The notes: generated by a model not told the origin, from the sequence alone. A stretch of DNA of 64,000 nucleotides from Kitasatospora arboriphila (GCF_000717275.1 NZ_JNYV01000002.1:744001-808000); one strand, 5' to 3'. Positions 41,601 through 50,597 are shown, numbered from the stretch's first letter. Translations and numbers: made by a program.

Positions 41601-42022
41601 CGATCCAGTGCGTCCGTCGCCTGGCCGGACTTGCGAATGAAAAGACCTCGGGCAACTGCCTTTTCGGCTTGTTTCGGAGTGGTCGAGACGAGCACGGTCT
41701 GGCCGGGCCCGGTGAGCTGGTCGACGGCGCCGCACGGCACCGTGATGTCGAGGTCGATCGGTACATAGGAGACGAGTGGTGCCAGCACCGACTGCAATTT
41801 GTCCTGCTGCGGCCAGTTCACCTCGGCGGTGGTCTGATTGACGGGCAGCAGCGGCGTGGCCAGGGCAAGGAAGACGCCGAGCAGACCGGTGACGATCGCA
41901 GCGAGCTTGGCGATCCGCGCCCGGTCCTGGGTCGGTTTCACGGTCGGGGCGTCAGCAGGCACAAACGCAGATGGTAACCGCCTGGGCGTGTCGGATTCTC
42001 TTGCGGTGCCGCGCCGAGCCAT
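38642..42022 (-). CDS. embC: Arabinosyltransferase EmbC
   Basis: A 1126-residue Emb GT-C arabinosyltransferase, first gene of embCAB. In mycobacteria EmbC elongates the arabinan of lipoarabinomannan. It begins with an Arg-rich tail of about 35 residues, a helix, a periplasmic domain and a core with the catalytic pair Asp304-Asp305 in NTSDDGY, followed by I-L-T-Met311. The C-terminal domain ends TTRSGLWSPAPIRY. The ATG at 42022 leaves only 11 bp to the divergent aroQ ATG. A GTG about 20 codons downstream (VPADAPTV) would give a more usual N-terminus and room for a promoter, so the start is uncertain. Confidence 0.92.
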   Translation of the reverse strand: MARRGTARESDTPRRLPSAFVPADAPTVKPTQDRARIAKLAAIVTGLLGVFLALATPLLPVNQTTAEVNWPQQDKLQSVLAPLVSYVPIDLDITVPCGAVDQLTGPGQTVLVSTTPKQAEKAVARGLFIRKSGQATDALDRQSVEVVVRNTPVAFATLADIRSQGCESIKVTATAESVKAEFVGMTDAEGEPLVGETTDGDQRPQMTGIYTDLTGAATSLPGLTAHATIDDRYSTAPTILKWLAIAVGVLCTLISLGALAVLDSTDGRKHRRFLPARWWTFNARDGVVIGALVIWHIVGANTSDDGYILTMSRVAEHAGYTANYYRWYGAPEAPFGWYYQVFGWLAHVTTASPWMRLPALVCGILVWLILSHEVLPRLGRAATTNRIVPWTAAFVFLASWFPFNNGLRPEPIICLGALLTWCSVERAIATGRILPAAVACTIGAFSLAAGPTGLMAVAALIAGARPMVMALIKRAKAIGGDLKSYLAMVAPVVAAGVFVMFVVFSDLTLAAFTQSTSMKTALGPSLHWYNEIDRYSALFEFSANGSVSRRFAVLAMLVGLVVSGAMLIRKSRIPGTALGPSRRIVGITFASLIFLMFTPTKWTHQFGVFAGLAAALAAIAAIAVSAEAMHARRNRMLFIALVLFITGLSFTAPNAFFYYSNWGMPWGALPVRFGVALGSVMLYLCAAALLVAFWFHFREPFDRRKDDVAAGSRTQGTRPRRWYSTLAAAPLAVAGAFLVVFQIGTGVASGVKQSGSFSIPSSNVDALRGDICAMAEKVLVEPDPSGDLLQPVDGNVALGLNGSSEPAEGAPANAGFTANGLPLTLDSTASAGSLGVLGGNVAISPDVLNSNAGGTGGGETDQAGVNGSTAKLPFGLDPAVTPVLGSYSQNDQFPSYLTSSWYRLPARNADTPLITMAVAGQFDIENIKMEYSTGSGDSNQDFQVAGEVDLIDPGPRPSWRDLRTYRSSFPNDTTAIRIVAKDENLAQDSFIALTPPRSPRLQTLQTMVGSTDPVQLDWTSGLAFPCQRPFDHRDGVAEIPQWRIAPGADLSAAVGAWQDAFGGGPLGWIEVALDKTTVPSYLEGDIGRDWGSLVRYEPYGEPADLAELKLGETTRSGLWSPAPIRY

Positions 42023-42033
42023 ACAGTTGCCCC

Positions 42034-42519
42034 ATGATCGACAGCCGCGAATCCGGTGACCGTGCGCCCATCCTATTGCTGAACGGACCCAATTTGAACG
42101 CGCTCGGCACCCGGCAGCCGGATGTCTACGGCGCCGACACCCTCGAGGACGCGGTGGCGATCGCCACCTCGGCCGCGGCGGAGTCCGGTTTCACCGTGCA
42201 AGCGCGCCAGACCAACCACGAGGGCGAGATGCTCGAGTGGATCCACGGGGCTCGTGGTCATGCGTGCGGAATCGTCATCAATCCCGGCGGATGGACGCAC
42301 ACCTCGGTGGCGCTGCGGGACGCGCTGGTCATCCCCGAGGTGCCGATCTTCGAGGTGCATGTCAGCAACGTGCACGCGCGTGAAGAGTTCCGCCACCTGT
42401 CCTATGTGTCCGGCGTCGCGGAAGGTGTCATAGCGGGGTTCGGCATCCGCGGTTACGAGTTCGCGGTGCGCCGACTCGTCGAGCTGGTGATGGCTTCGAC
42501 GAGTGTCGATCGAACGTGA
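42034..42519 (+). CDS. aroQ: 3-dehydroquinate dehydratase, type II
   Basis: A 161-residue type II dehydroquinase, the third shikimate-pathway enzyme (3-dehydroquinate to 3-dehydroshikimate). The signature LLLNGPNLNALGTRQPDVYG has the catalytic Tyr and Arg region (quoted to 20 residues), followed by QTNHEGEMLEWIH, the INPGGWTHTS substrate loop and the histidine in EVHVSNVHAREEFRH. It forms dodecamers in characterised relatives. The ATG at 42034 starts the gene; the frame is open upstream inside embC antisense sequence. It stands alone on the plus strand, without other shikimate genes, divergent from embC. Cytosolic. Confidence 0.96.
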   Translation: MIDSRESGDRAPILLLNGPNLNALGTRQPDVYGADTLEDAVAIATSAAAESGFTVQARQTNHEGEMLEWIHGARGHACGIVINPGGWTHTSVALRDALVIPEVPIFEVHVSNVHAREEFRHLSYVSGVAEGVIAGFGIRGYEFAVRRLVELVMASTSVDRT

Positions 42520-42816
42520 TCTGTGACCAGCATCACATCCGAAGCACCGTAAATTCTTGAATAGAAGACGAACGACGGGCAAATGGCGTTGACTTTCGCC
42601 AGCTCAGAGCGTTCACGGGCCGTGTGTGGGAAGGTTGGCAGCCCCTCCTCGGTTATGATCCTGCAGAACCATTGCGCCCTCTCCGGTCAGCCATCGTAGC
42701 GAGATGTGTCGGACCTGTGACTTGTACGCGGTAGTTTCGCGTTCGATCCGCAAACTCGGGTCAGGCGGTACGAGCTCGAAGTAGGTAGTTGGAGGGTTAT
42801 ATGCGGGAGTTGATTT

Positions 42817-43695
42817 ATGGCAACCCGTGATGCCCGATCGACCACCGCCCCGGAACTCGACTCGGCCGCGATCGACGCCTACGAATCCGAACTGCGGGAA
42901 ACCGGCTTCCGTGCCGCCGTCACCCGGGTCAATCGATACCTCGCCCGCCCTCGATGGTGGGTCGAGATCCTCATGCTCGGCGCGCTGTATGCCATCTATT
43001 CGGCCATCCGCAACAGCGTGGGCGACGTCGCTGCGGCGGCATACCGCAACGCAGACGAGATCCTGAGGATCGAAGACAGCTGGAACTTCGCCCTCGAGCG
43101 GCCACTCAACGAACTGGTCCACACCACCACGTGGCTCGCCAACCTGGTTGCCCTGCAGTACGCCACCCTGCATTTCATCGTCACCCCCGTGGTGCTGATC
43201 TGGCTGCTGTTCCGGCGCAAACAGTATTACCGCCAGGTCAGCGGCGTGCTGGTGTTGACAACCGGCCTGGCCCTGATCGGCTTCTACTGGCTGCCCACGG
43301 CGCCGCCGCGCCTGCTCAAAGGCGAGGGCTTCGTCGACGTCATGGCGCAAACCGCCTCCTGGGGCTGGTGGCCTGAGTCGGGTGCGCCCGGCAGCGACGC
43401 CATCTCCAACCAGTTCGCCGCCATGCCTTCGCTGCACTGCGCGTGGGCCACCTGGTGCGGTGTGACGTTGTTCTTCCTGGCGAAGTGGAAGTGGCTGCGC
43501 ATCCTCGGCCTCATCTACCCGTTCACCACATATTTTGTGGTCATGGGTTCGGGAAACCACTACATTCTTGATGTCATCGCCGGGGTTTGGCTCCTGGCGG
43601 TGGCGGCGCTGATCATCTACGCGCCGACGTTGACCCGATGGTGGCGCAACCGAGCGGCCCGCAGGCCGGAGAGTGCAGGGGTGTCGATCGGATGA
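42817..43695 (+). CDS. PAP2_3 / Aur1-type membrane phosphatase-transferase
   Basis: A 292-residue membrane protein of the PAP2_3 group, which includes inositol-phosphorylceramide synthases and lipid phosphatases. About six helices carry the signature histidines in AMPSLHCAWATW and GSGNHYILDVIAG. The N-terminal 45 residues are soluble. The active site is expected on the periplasmic face, where such enzymes remove phosphate or exchange phospho-head groups. The stop overlaps the start of the next gene (ATGA), so the pair is coupled. The pair sits between aroQ and aftA, where M. tuberculosis has aftA directly beside embC, so a cell-envelope lipid substrate is plausible but unproven. The 297 bp upstream show no other feature. 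Confidence 0.85.
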   Translation: MATRDARSTTAPELDSAAIDAYESELRETGFRAAVTRVNRYLARPRWWVEILMLGALYAIYSAIRNSVGDVAAAAYRNADEILRIEDSWNFALERPLNELVHTTTWLANLVALQYATLHFIVTPVVLIWLLFRRKQYYRQVSGVLVLTTGLALIGFYWLPTAPPRLLKGEGFVDVMAQTASWGWWPESGAPGSDAISNQFAAMPSLHCAWATWCGVTLFFLAKWKWLRILGLIYPFTTYFVVMGSGNHYILDVIAGVWLLAVAALIIYAPTLTRWWRNRAARRPESAGVSIG

Positions 43696-45278
43696 GCTTC
43701 CCGGTGGCCTTGCCGGCACTTGGTCGGCGGCCGCTCCTCCCACTCCTGGTGGCGCTGATCGCCATCGTGGGCCTGTGGGTGGCGCACCCGACGGTCGGGG
43801 ATCTGCAAGCGGCCATCGCGCGTGAGGAAGCTGCTCGATCCGGCGTCGGCCTCGGTTACTGGTTCGGCTGGTACGGCGGGGTGTCGCCCGGCAGCTATTC
43901 GCTGATCGTCCCGGCCCTGTCGACACTCACCGGTTCCCTGCTCCTGCTGTGCCTTGCCACCGCTGCCATCGCTCTGCTGGCCGTCCCGCTGGCCAAAGGC
44001 GCCACGCACCCGACCGTGCTGGTCTGGGCCATCACCATCGCCGCCGTACTGAACATGCTCTCGGGCCGGGTGGCGTTCGCTGTGGGAGCGGCCATCGCCC
44101 TCGGGGCCATCGTCGTCATGCGCCGCGGGTATCTGGCGCTGGGGGTCATCGGCCTGCTGGTCGCCGGGCTCGCGAGTCCACTGGCCCCGGCGTTTGTCGG
44201 CCTGGCTGCGGTGCCATTTGCGTTCGGTCGTGACGAGCAGGCCCGGACCACCTGGTGGGTGCTGGGTGGGTCTGCTCTCGGAGTGGGCGTCCCGTTCCTG
44301 ATGTTCGGCAGTCCCGGCGCCCAGGGGTTCCCCGCCACCACCCTGTTCTGGGTCGCGCTGATCGCCGCGGGCAGCGCCGCCGCGCTCACCACCCCACCGG
44401 CCCGGTGGATCGTGCCACTGGCGAGCGCCGCGGCCATGGTCATGTTCCTCGTGCCGACGGGCGTGGGCTCCAACCTCAGCCGGTTCTTCTGTCTGGTGCT
44501 GCCGTGCCTGTGTCTCTTCTACTCGAAGCGGTCGCTCAAGTTCCTCGCCATTGCGCTGGCCCCGGCCCTCATCTACGCGACGTTCGTGGCGACCGCAGAC
44601 CAGGTGGTCGGAGCCGACTCCGGTGACAGCAACCGCGACTACATCCCCCTGCGCTCGCAGCTGGTCGACCGGCCGGAGATCAACAACCACCGCGTGGAGC
44701 TGGTGGATGCCCAAACCCACGCGGGCGCACACAAACTCGGCATGACCATCAAGCTGGCGCGCGGCTGGGAGAATCAGTCGGACTCGCGGTTCAACCCGAT
44801 CTTCTACGAAGAGAACGCGCTGACCCCGCAGTCGTACAGGCAGTGGCTGTCGGAGAACGCTGTCGCCTTTGTTGCGGTCTCTGCCGATCCGCTTCGTCAG
44901 ATGAAAAACGAAGCCGCACTGGTACAGTCGGGCCTGCCCTATCTCGAACGGGTCTGGGGAAACGACAAGTGGGACCTCTACAAGGTCGATGACCCCGCCC
45001 CGATCGTCCCGGCGCCCCTGACAGTCGTCGAGTCGTCGCCGGCGAAGCTCGTCCTGGACGTACCCGACACCCAGGCGCACGCAATTCAGGTGCGCTACAA
45101 CAAGTATCTCGTCGCGCGCAGCAGTGTGGACGAGAACCTCTACGCCTGCATCACCGAGACGCCGGACAGCTGGATAACCTTGCAGGCCACCCTTCCGGGT
45201 CAGTACATCCTCGAGGGCCTGCTGTCGGTCCGGGGAGTCGTGGGCGCGCAGCCCCTCGACTGTGGCCCTGACCGATAG
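43692..45278 (+). CDS. Polytopic membrane protein with C-terminal periplasmic domain, unassigned
   Basis: A 528-residue protein with about ten hydrophobic helices to about residue 305, then a soluble domain of about 220 residues. The first external loop has YWFGWYGGVSPGSYS. The overall plan, many helices plus a C-terminal extracytoplasmic domain, resembles GT-C glycosyltransferases such as AftB, but the usual acidic pair in the first loop is not evident (only the REEAARSG segment). It is translationally coupled to the PAP2_3 gene. The ATG at 43692 is chosen from the ATGA overlap. The stop and preceding codons are duplicated 24 bp further on. Function unknown; an envelope-lipid or glycan role is inferred from context only. 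Confidence 0.7.
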   Translation: MSFPVALPALGRRPLLPLLVALIAIVGLWVAHPTVGDLQAAIAREEAARSGVGLGYWFGWYGGVSPGSYSLIVPALSTLTGSLLLLCLATAAIALLAVPLAKGATHPTVLVWAITIAAVLNMLSGRVAFAVGAAIALGAIVVMRRGYLALGVIGLLVAGLASPLAPAFVGLAAVPFAFGRDEQARTTWWVLGGSALGVGVPFLMFGSPGAQGFPATTLFWVALIAAGSAAALTTPPARWIVPLASAAAMVMFLVPTGVGSNLSRFFCLVLPCLCLFYSKRSLKFLAIALAPALIYATFVATADQVVGADSGDSNRDYIPLRSQLVDRPEINNHRVELVDAQTHAGAHKLGMTIKLARGWENQSDSRFNPIFYEENALTPQSYRQWLSENAVAFVAVSADPLRQMKNEAALVQSGLPYLERVWGNDKWDLYKVDDPAPIVPAPLTVVESSPAKLVLDVPDTQAHAIQVRYNKYLVARSSVDENLYACITETPDSWITLQATLPGQYILEGLLSVRGVVGAQPLDCGPDR

Positions 45279-45302
45279 AGAACTGGGGGCCCTGACCGGT
45301 AG
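45264..45302 (+). repeat. 15-bp direct repeat duplicating a gene end
   Basis: GGCCCTGACCGATAG (45264-45278) is repeated as GGCCCTGACCGGTAG (45288-45302), 24 bp apart and in the same frame. The first copy contains the TAG stop of the membrane-protein gene; the second carries a back-up TAG. It lies between convergent genes. Confidence 0.85.
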
Positions 45303-45306
45303 CGCG

Positions 45307-47250
45307 CTAGTTGCGGACCACCAGGACGAAGGGTCCGATGTTGGTCACCGTGAATCGCGGATCTTCGAATACCGACCGGTTGAAGGTCACCGTGTACCGA
45401 CGGACATTGGGGTCGTTGGGGTAGACGTCTTCGGCCAGGCGCAGATCGTAACCTTCTGCGCTGTAACGGAAGAGGAACACCGTCGGTGGTCGCCACGGTG
45501 AGGCATCGAGTTGCTCGACAAGGCTGTCGGAGGTTTCGGCCGTCGACCACTGTTCGATGGCCGCAGCGCGCTTGTCGAACTCCGCCAACGGGTTCGCGTA
45601 GTGCGACGTGAGTCCCTGGAATCCGTAATAGGGGTACACCGAGAGAAATCCGTAGTCGGCGGTGAGCACCACGGTGTCGTCGCGTGGCCGGCCCGTCTGG
45701 GTGGTGATGGCCGCGTCGATCTCGGGGAAGTAGGCGCCCGCGCCCGGCGGTCGCTGATCTGCGCGCACGCCGTTGCCGTCCGTGTCGGTGTAGGCGACGG
45801 TGATCTCGGTGGCGAGGTGACCTGGAATGCTCTGTGCCACAGCGATGGCTGCACCGGTGGCGAGTACCGCCACCAGGGTGCGCACGTCACCGAATCGGCG
45901 GACCGCCATCGACGCCAACTCCGCGAAGCCGTACACGCCGGCAACACCGAGGACCACGATGAGCAACGGCTCCATGCGGAACGAGAGCAGAGTGGTCCCG
46001 GTGGCCGTGACCGCCATCGACAGCAAGCAGAACAGATAGATCGAGACGACCGTGACACCGAAGGTCAATGCTGCGGTCCTGGTGCGGAACCGAAGGATGA
46101 TCCAGACCAGACCAACCATGGTCAGCGCGCCGATCAGCGACCAGTGCAGCATCGGTGTCGGGAGCACGGCGCCTGATCCCGGCAGGTAGTGCTCGGCCGT
46201 ACCACCCGAGGCGGGCTCGTTGCGGAGCCGGTCGTAAAGGTAAGGCGCCCAGACGATGAGCGCCACGAGGATGGCCACCGCGGCCATGCCGGCCAGTCGC
46301 AACGCCAGGTGCAGCACGGCGCGTACCCGCTCGGTACGGATTCGAGACTTGTTGACCGCCTTGTTGTCCAAGCCGAACCACGCCACTGCGGCAAGGTAGA
46401 GCGCCATCAGCACCGCCGTCATGGCGAACAGGCCGGTGTAGAGCGTGTAGAAGGTGGCGCTCAAGCCGAGAAACAGTCCACCGGCCACGATCGCGGGCAC
46501 GCTGCCCGACCGCAAGCCGTGCAGAATCGTCACCAGCATCGGAGCGCCGAGGAGCACCAGCACCGCCGCGTACGGCTCGGGGCTCACGTACATCAGGGTG
46601 AGCACGGTGGAGGCCAGTGTTGCCGCGATCGCCAGGTCGGTGCGGATCATTCGCTGCCACAAGGCCATCGCCAACGCGGCAGCGATGGATATCGAGATGA
46701 TCGCCCACGGTTTGTACGCTTCCCAGCCGGGCTGACCGGTGAGGGAGGCGTAACGGCCGCCCAGCCAGAACCACCCGGCCGGGTAATACGGCGGCAGATC
46801 GGCGTAGGTCATGTCGGCCAGGGCGGGGCTGTTCGTCAGCCTGGTGAGGTACTCGGTGCGGAACTGCTGATCCACCGAGATGCCGAACAGATAGAGCTTG
46901 GTAGCTCCCAGCGGCATCGCGAGCGTGACTGCTGCCAGGGCTGAGATGCCCAGCCACGACAGAGGTTTGATCGCCCACGTCGCCTTGCCGGCCCGCGACA
47001 GCATGACGGCGACGATCATCAGGACGACCGCGAGGACCTGACCGGTGGTGGTGAGGGCGGTCTCGACGTTGGACGAGTTGAATGCCGGCCAGTCCACGCG
47101 GCCGATCGCCGCGAGCGCAATGCTCGACACCACAACCGCGACGACGGCCGCGCCGATCAGGTCTGCAACCGACAGCAGGTGTCTACGCCCGCTTGAACCG
47201 TGCGCGACGCGATGCCCATCGTCGGCCCTCGACCACAGGTGTCGGCGCAT
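45307..47250 (-). CDS. aftA: Arabinofuranosyltransferase AftA
   Basis: A 647-residue GT-C enzyme that primes arabinan by adding the first arabinofuranose to galactan. The family hallmark loop SVDQQFRTEYLTRLT, with its catalytic acidic residue, lies after the fourth helix near residue 130, followed by LPPYYPAGWFWLGGR. About twelve helices precede a periplasmic C-terminal domain of about 200 residues ending GPFVLVVRN. The start is ATG, 3 bp after the dprE2 stop, so it is the last gene of dprE1-dprE2-aftA, the same order as Rv3790-Rv3792. It converges with the unassigned membrane gene with 28 bp between stops. Confidence 0.95.
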   Translation of the reverse strand: MRRHLWSRADDGHRVAHGSSGRRHLLSVADLIGAAVVAVVVSSIALAAIGRVDWPAFNSSNVETALTTTGQVLAVVLMIVAVMLSRAGKATWAIKPLSWLGISALAAVTLAMPLGATKLYLFGISVDQQFRTEYLTRLTNSPALADMTYADLPPYYPAGWFWLGGRYASLTGQPGWEAYKPWAIISISIAAALAMALWQRMIRTDLAIAATLASTVLTLMYVSPEPYAAVLVLLGAPMLVTILHGLRSGSVPAIVAGGLFLGLSATFYTLYTGLFAMTAVLMALYLAAVAWFGLDNKAVNKSRIRTERVRAVLHLALRLAGMAAVAILVALIVWAPYLYDRLRNEPASGGTAEHYLPGSGAVLPTPMLHWSLIGALTMVGLVWIILRFRTRTAALTFGVTVVSIYLFCLLSMAVTATGTTLLSFRMEPLLIVVLGVAGVYGFAELASMAVRRFGDVRTLVAVLATGAAIAVAQSIPGHLATEITVAYTDTDGNGVRADQRPPGAGAYFPEIDAAITTQTGRPRDDTVVLTADYGFLSVYPYYGFQGLTSHYANPLAEFDKRAAAIEQWSTAETSDSLVEQLDASPWRPPTVFLFRYSAEGYDLRLAEDVYPNDPNVRRYTVTFNRSVFEDPRFTVTNIGPFVLVVRN

Positions 47251-47253
47251 GGA

Positions 47254-48015
47254 TCAGATGGGAAGTTTGCGGAAGATCGGACGGGGGATGTGGCGAAGCA
47301 CCATCATCACGAAACGGAATGGCGGGGGCGCCCAGACGAGTTCCTTGCCCTTGTCCGCTGCCGACACCGCCAGCTTGGCGACGTCTTCCTTCTCGACCGT
47401 CAGCGGTGCTTCCTTCACGTGCGCCGACAAGCGGGTGCGCACCATGCCCGGGCGGATGACGAGTACGCGGATGTTGTGTTCGCGCAACGCCTCGCCGAGA
47501 CCGAGGTAGAATCCGTCGAGGCCGGCCTTGGTGGATCCGTAGACGAAGTTGCTGCGCCGCACGCGCTCTCCGGCGACCGAGCTCATCGCGATGATCTGAC
47601 CGTGGCCCTGCGCGCGCATCTTCTCGCCCAGGAGAACGCCCACCGACACCGCGGCGGTGTAGTTGATGTTGGCGGTGAAGACTGCTTTTCGCTGGTCTTG
47701 CCAGACCTCTTCATCCACACCCTGGACGCCGAACGCGACGATGGCCACGTCGATGTCGCCCCCGGCGAACGCCTGGTCGATCACCGCAGGATGGCTGTCG
47801 GGGGTGAGAGCGTCGAAGTCGATGCGCTCCACCGACGAGGCGCCGGCGGCTTTCATCTTCTCGACAGCGGCCTCACCGGCGGGGTCGCCGGGCATGGTCG
47901 CCAGGACCACACGCATCGGCCCCTTCTTGAGGTATTCGGCGGTGATGGCCAGTCCGATCTCGGAGCTGCCACCGAGTACCAGGACGGACTGTGGGACGCC
48001 TACGGCGTTGATCAT
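47254..48015 (-). CDS. dprE2: Decaprenylphosphoryl-2-keto-ribose reductase DprE2
   Basis: A 253-residue short-chain dehydrogenase. With NAD(P)H it reduces the 2-keto intermediate made by DprE1 to decaprenyl-phospho-arabinose. The nucleotide-binding motif is [10 protein letters not shown] near residue 15, the catalytic serine lies in AMSSVAGE and the Tyr/Lys pair in [11 protein letters not shown]. The C-terminus ends in a hydrophobic and basic segment that may contact the membrane. It lies 55 bp after dprE1 and 3 bp before aftA, supporting one operon. The location is cytoplasmic-membrane or periplasmic by family discussion; no signal peptide is visible. Confidence 0.95.
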   Translation of the reverse strand: MINAVGVPQSVLVLGGSSEIGLAITAEYLKKGPMRVVLATMPGDPAGEAAVEKMKAAGASSVERIDFDALTPDSHPAVIDQAFAGGDIDVAIVAFGVQGVDEEVWQDQRKAVFTANINYTAAVSVGVLLGEKMRAQGHGQIIAMSSVAGERVRRSNFVYGSTKAGLDGFYLGLGEALREHNIRVLVIRPGMVRTRLSAHVKEAPLTVEKEDVAKLAVSAADKGKELVWAPPPFRFVMMVLRHIPRPIFRKLPI

Positions 48016-48070
48016 GAATGTTCCTGTCTAGTCGGCAGATCGGGGGAGTGCAGGCTCGACGAGTTGTTGC

Positions 48071-49492
48071 TCAGGCGAGTTCGAGACGGCGGGCCATGTC
48101 GGACATGAACACCCCGGTCGGGTCGATCTTTCGGCGGGTGGCGATCCACGAGTCGATCTCGGGATACATGGCGTGGAAGTTCTGCGCGGAGGTCCGCGAG
48201 TCCTTGGCCGTGTACAGACGTCCGCCCATGGCCATCACGCGACGATCGAGTTCGTTGAGGTATTCGCCGAGTCCCCGTTTGATCGGGAAGTCGAGACAGA
48301 CGTTCCAGCCACGGAACGGAAAGCTCAGGGGCGCTTGGTTTCCGTCGCCGAAGAGCTTGATCACGTTGAGGAAGCTCACGTGTCCGGAGGCCTGGATGTC
48401 GGCGATGATCCGCTTGAACTCGTCCTCGTTGCCCGTGGGCACGATGAACTGGTACTGGGTGAAGCCGCCGGTGCGTCCGTAGGCCCGATTCCACTCTCCG
48501 AAGATGTCGAGGATGTGGTAGAACTGCGCCAAATTCTTGACCTGGCCCTTTTTGTTCGACCCCATCCGGTAGTAGGCCTCGCCGACGATGGAGAAATCGA
48601 ACTTGTTGGCCAACCCGTTCGGGAAGATGTCGGGGAAGGTCACGAGCGGCTTGCCGTTGAACTTCAGCGGATCCTTCTGCAGCTTCGGCGGCAACTCGTC
48701 GAGTCTGGCCAGATTGCCGCGACTGAACGATCCGCGGCCGAGCTTCGGCGGCTTGCTGATCGAGTCGAACCAGCCCGATGCGTACTCGTAGCCGTCTTCG
48801 AATCCGTCTTCGAGATGGAGTGCGATGGTCTCGTCGAGACTGCTGGTGGTGGCGGTGTCTGCGATGAAGTACGCACTTTCGGTCCGCTTGAGCTGGACCT
48901 TCGCCCGAAGGATGATGCCGGTCAGGCCGATTCCCGCGATCGTCGCCCAGAACAGCTCGCCCTGGGGGTCGTCGGGGCTGCCGGCGGGGGTCAGGGTGAG
49001 AATGCGTCCATCGGCCACCAGCAGCGTGATCTCGACAACATGCTGGCCGAAAGTTCCGGCGCTGTGATGGTTTTTGCCATGGATGTCGTGCGCGATGGCT
49101 CCGCCGATGGTGACCTGCCTGGTGCCGGGCAACACCGGGACCCACAGACCGAACGGGAGGGCCACGGTCATCAGCTCGTCGAGCGAGACGCCGGCGTCGA
49201 GGTCGACGATCCCGGTGGAGTCATCGATCGAGTGGACGCGCTTGAGCTGCGTCATGTCGACGGTCAGGCCACCAACATTCTGTGCAGATTCGTTGTAGGA
49301 ACGTCCCAGTCCGCGGGCGATCACGCCGCGACGCAGGTAGGACGGCTTGTCGGCGTTTGCATCGGCAACCTGCGCGACAGCCTTGGCGATCACCTCGACA
49401 TCGGGTGTCGCCAGCACGTGACCCTCGATCGGCGTCGTACGGCTCCAGCCGACGAGCTTGCGGGTTTCAATGGGCAATTCAGCGGTAGACAT
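48071..49492 (-). CDS. dprE1: Decaprenylphosphoryl-beta-D-ribose oxidase DprE1
   Basis: A 473-residue FAD-dependent oxidase of the vanillyl-alcohol-oxidase fold. It oxidises the 2-hydroxyl of decaprenyl-phospho-ribose, the target of benzothiazinones. The FAD-binding part has [16 protein letters not shown] and [17 protein letters not shown]. The substrate side has [14 protein letters not shown] and GWNVCLDFP with Cys399, the residue (Cys387 in M. tuberculosis) that benzothiazinones bind covalently. The C-terminus [11 protein letters not shown] matches the family. The ATG at 49492 is preferred; an ATG nine codons upstream is in frame. It is divergent from the SDR gene with 68 bp between. Confidence 0.96.
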   Translation of the reverse strand: MSTAELPIETRKLVGWSRTTPIEGHVLATPDVEVIAKAVAQVADANADKPSYLRRGVIARGLGRSYNESAQNVGGLTVDMTQLKRVHSIDDSTGIVDLDAGVSLDELMTVALPFGLWVPVLPGTRQVTIGGAIAHDIHGKNHHSAGTFGQHVVEITLLVADGRILTLTPAGSPDDPQGELFWATIAGIGLTGIILRAKVQLKRTESAYFIADTATTSSLDETIALHLEDGFEDGYEYASGWFDSISKPPKLGRGSFSRGNLARLDELPPKLQKDPLKFNGKPLVTFPDIFPNGLANKFDFSIVGEAYYRMGSNKKGQVKNLAQFYHILDIFGEWNRAYGRTGGFTQYQFIVPTGNEDEFKRIIADIQASGHVSFLNVIKLFGDGNQAPLSFPFRGWNVCLDFPIKRGLGEYLNELDRRVMAMGGRLYTAKDSRTSAQNFHAMYPEIDSWIATRRKIDPTGVFMSDMARRLELA

Positions 49493-49560
49493 CGGAGCAG
49501 AGCCTACCGGGCGTGTCATCGGAACTAGCCATTCGACAATGTGCGGTGTAAGAATCCCGT

Positions 49561-50355
49561 ATGCCTACACGATCGGTCTTCATCACCGGTGCTGCAGCCG
49601 GAATCGGACGTCACACCGCGCTGACGTTTGCCCGCAAGGGATACCTCATCGGTGCGTACGACATCGACGAGGCGGGATTGGCCAGTCTTGTCGACGAGGT
49701 GAAGGCCGCGGGAAGTCGCGCGGTCACGGGCCACCTCGACGTCACCGACGCCGACGAGTTCGCCACCCGTCTCGACGAGTTCGCCGAGGCAGGCGGTGGT
49801 CGGCTCGACGTGCTGATCAACAACGCGGGAATCCTGCTGGCGGGTCCGTTCGAGGAGATCCCGCTCGCCACCCAGCACAAGCAGATCGACATCAACGTCA
49901 AGGGCGTGACCAACGGGTGCCACGCCGGGTTCCGGCATCTGAAGGCCACTCCGGGGTCGGTGCTGGTCAACATCGCGTCGGCGTCGGCGATCTACGGCCA
50001 GGCCGAGCTGGCCAGCTACAGCGCCACCAAGATGTACGTCCGCGGCCTCACCGAGGCGTTGGACATCGAGTGGGGTAAGCACGGCATCCGCGCCATCGCC
50101 ATGTGGCCGCTCTACGTCCAGACCGCGATGACCAAGGACGTCCGCACGGGTACCACCGACTCGCTCGGCATCCGCCTCGGACCCCAGGACGTCGCCGATG
50201 CCATCCTCGCTGCCGTCGAGGAACCCAAGACCAGCAAGCTCATCCACCGGGTGCACTACGCCGTGGGTCTGCAGACCAAGGCGCTGTCGCTCGGTGCGCG
50301 CTTCTCGCCGGCATGGGTGACCCGGGTGGTGAACAAGAAGCTCGCCCACTCCTGA
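49561..50355 (+). CDS. Short-chain dehydrogenase/reductase
   Basis: A 264-residue classical SDR. It shows the cofactor motif [10 protein letters not shown] at residue 10, the Asp of DIDEAG suggesting NAD preference, NNAG near residue 89, catalytic serine in NIASASA and the YSATK pair. The C-terminal part is basic. The substrate is unknown, and nothing ties it to the adjacent dprE operon except divergent orientation with 68 bp between. A 21-bp minisatellite starts within ten bases of its stop and separates it from a convergent FAD oxidoreductase gene. Cytosolic. Confidence 0.9.
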   Translation: MPTRSVFITGAAAGIGRHTALTFARKGYLIGAYDIDEAGLASLVDEVKAAGSRAVTGHLDVTDADEFATRLDEFAEAGGGRLDVLINNAGILLAGPFEEIPLATQHKQIDINVKGVTNGCHAGFRHLKATPGSVLVNIASASAIYGQAELASYSATKMYVRGLTEALDIEWGKHGIRAIAMWPLYVQTAMTKDVRTGTTDSLGIRLGPQDVADAILAAVEEPKTSKLIHRVHYAVGLQTKALSLGARFSPAWVTRVVNKKLAHS

Positions 50356-50363
50356 GCGCATCC

Positions 50364-50530
50364 GTCGACCGGGCCGAAACCACCGTCGACCGGGCCGATA
50401 TCGCCGTCGAGCGGGCCGAAACCACCGTCGACCGGGCCGAAACCACCGTCGAGCGGGCCGAAACCACCGTCGACCGGGCCGAAACCACCGTCGAGCGGGC
50501 CGATATCGCCGTTGAGCGGGCCGAAAGCCG
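50364..50530. repeat. 21-bp minisatellite (eight units)
   Basis: Eight contiguous units of consensus GTCGACCGGGCCGAAACCACC start at 50364, 50385, 50406, 50427, 50448, 50469, 50490 and 50511 (the last incomplete). Variation is limited to GACC/GAGC and GAAACCACC/GATATCGCC types. The spacing is exactly a multiple of three, so one frame reads as heptads VDRAETT, but no start codon or ribosome site supports a gene. Confidence 0.93.
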
Positions 50531-50597
50531 TAAGACGGTGAATGAGACGTGCCCTTACGGGTCTGATTCAGACGATCGGCGGCCCGGTGAATGCAAG

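Noticed and set aside
50364..50530. Possible CRISPR array
   Set aside because: Units are contiguous with no unique spacers and no cas genes are nearby; it is a minisatellite.
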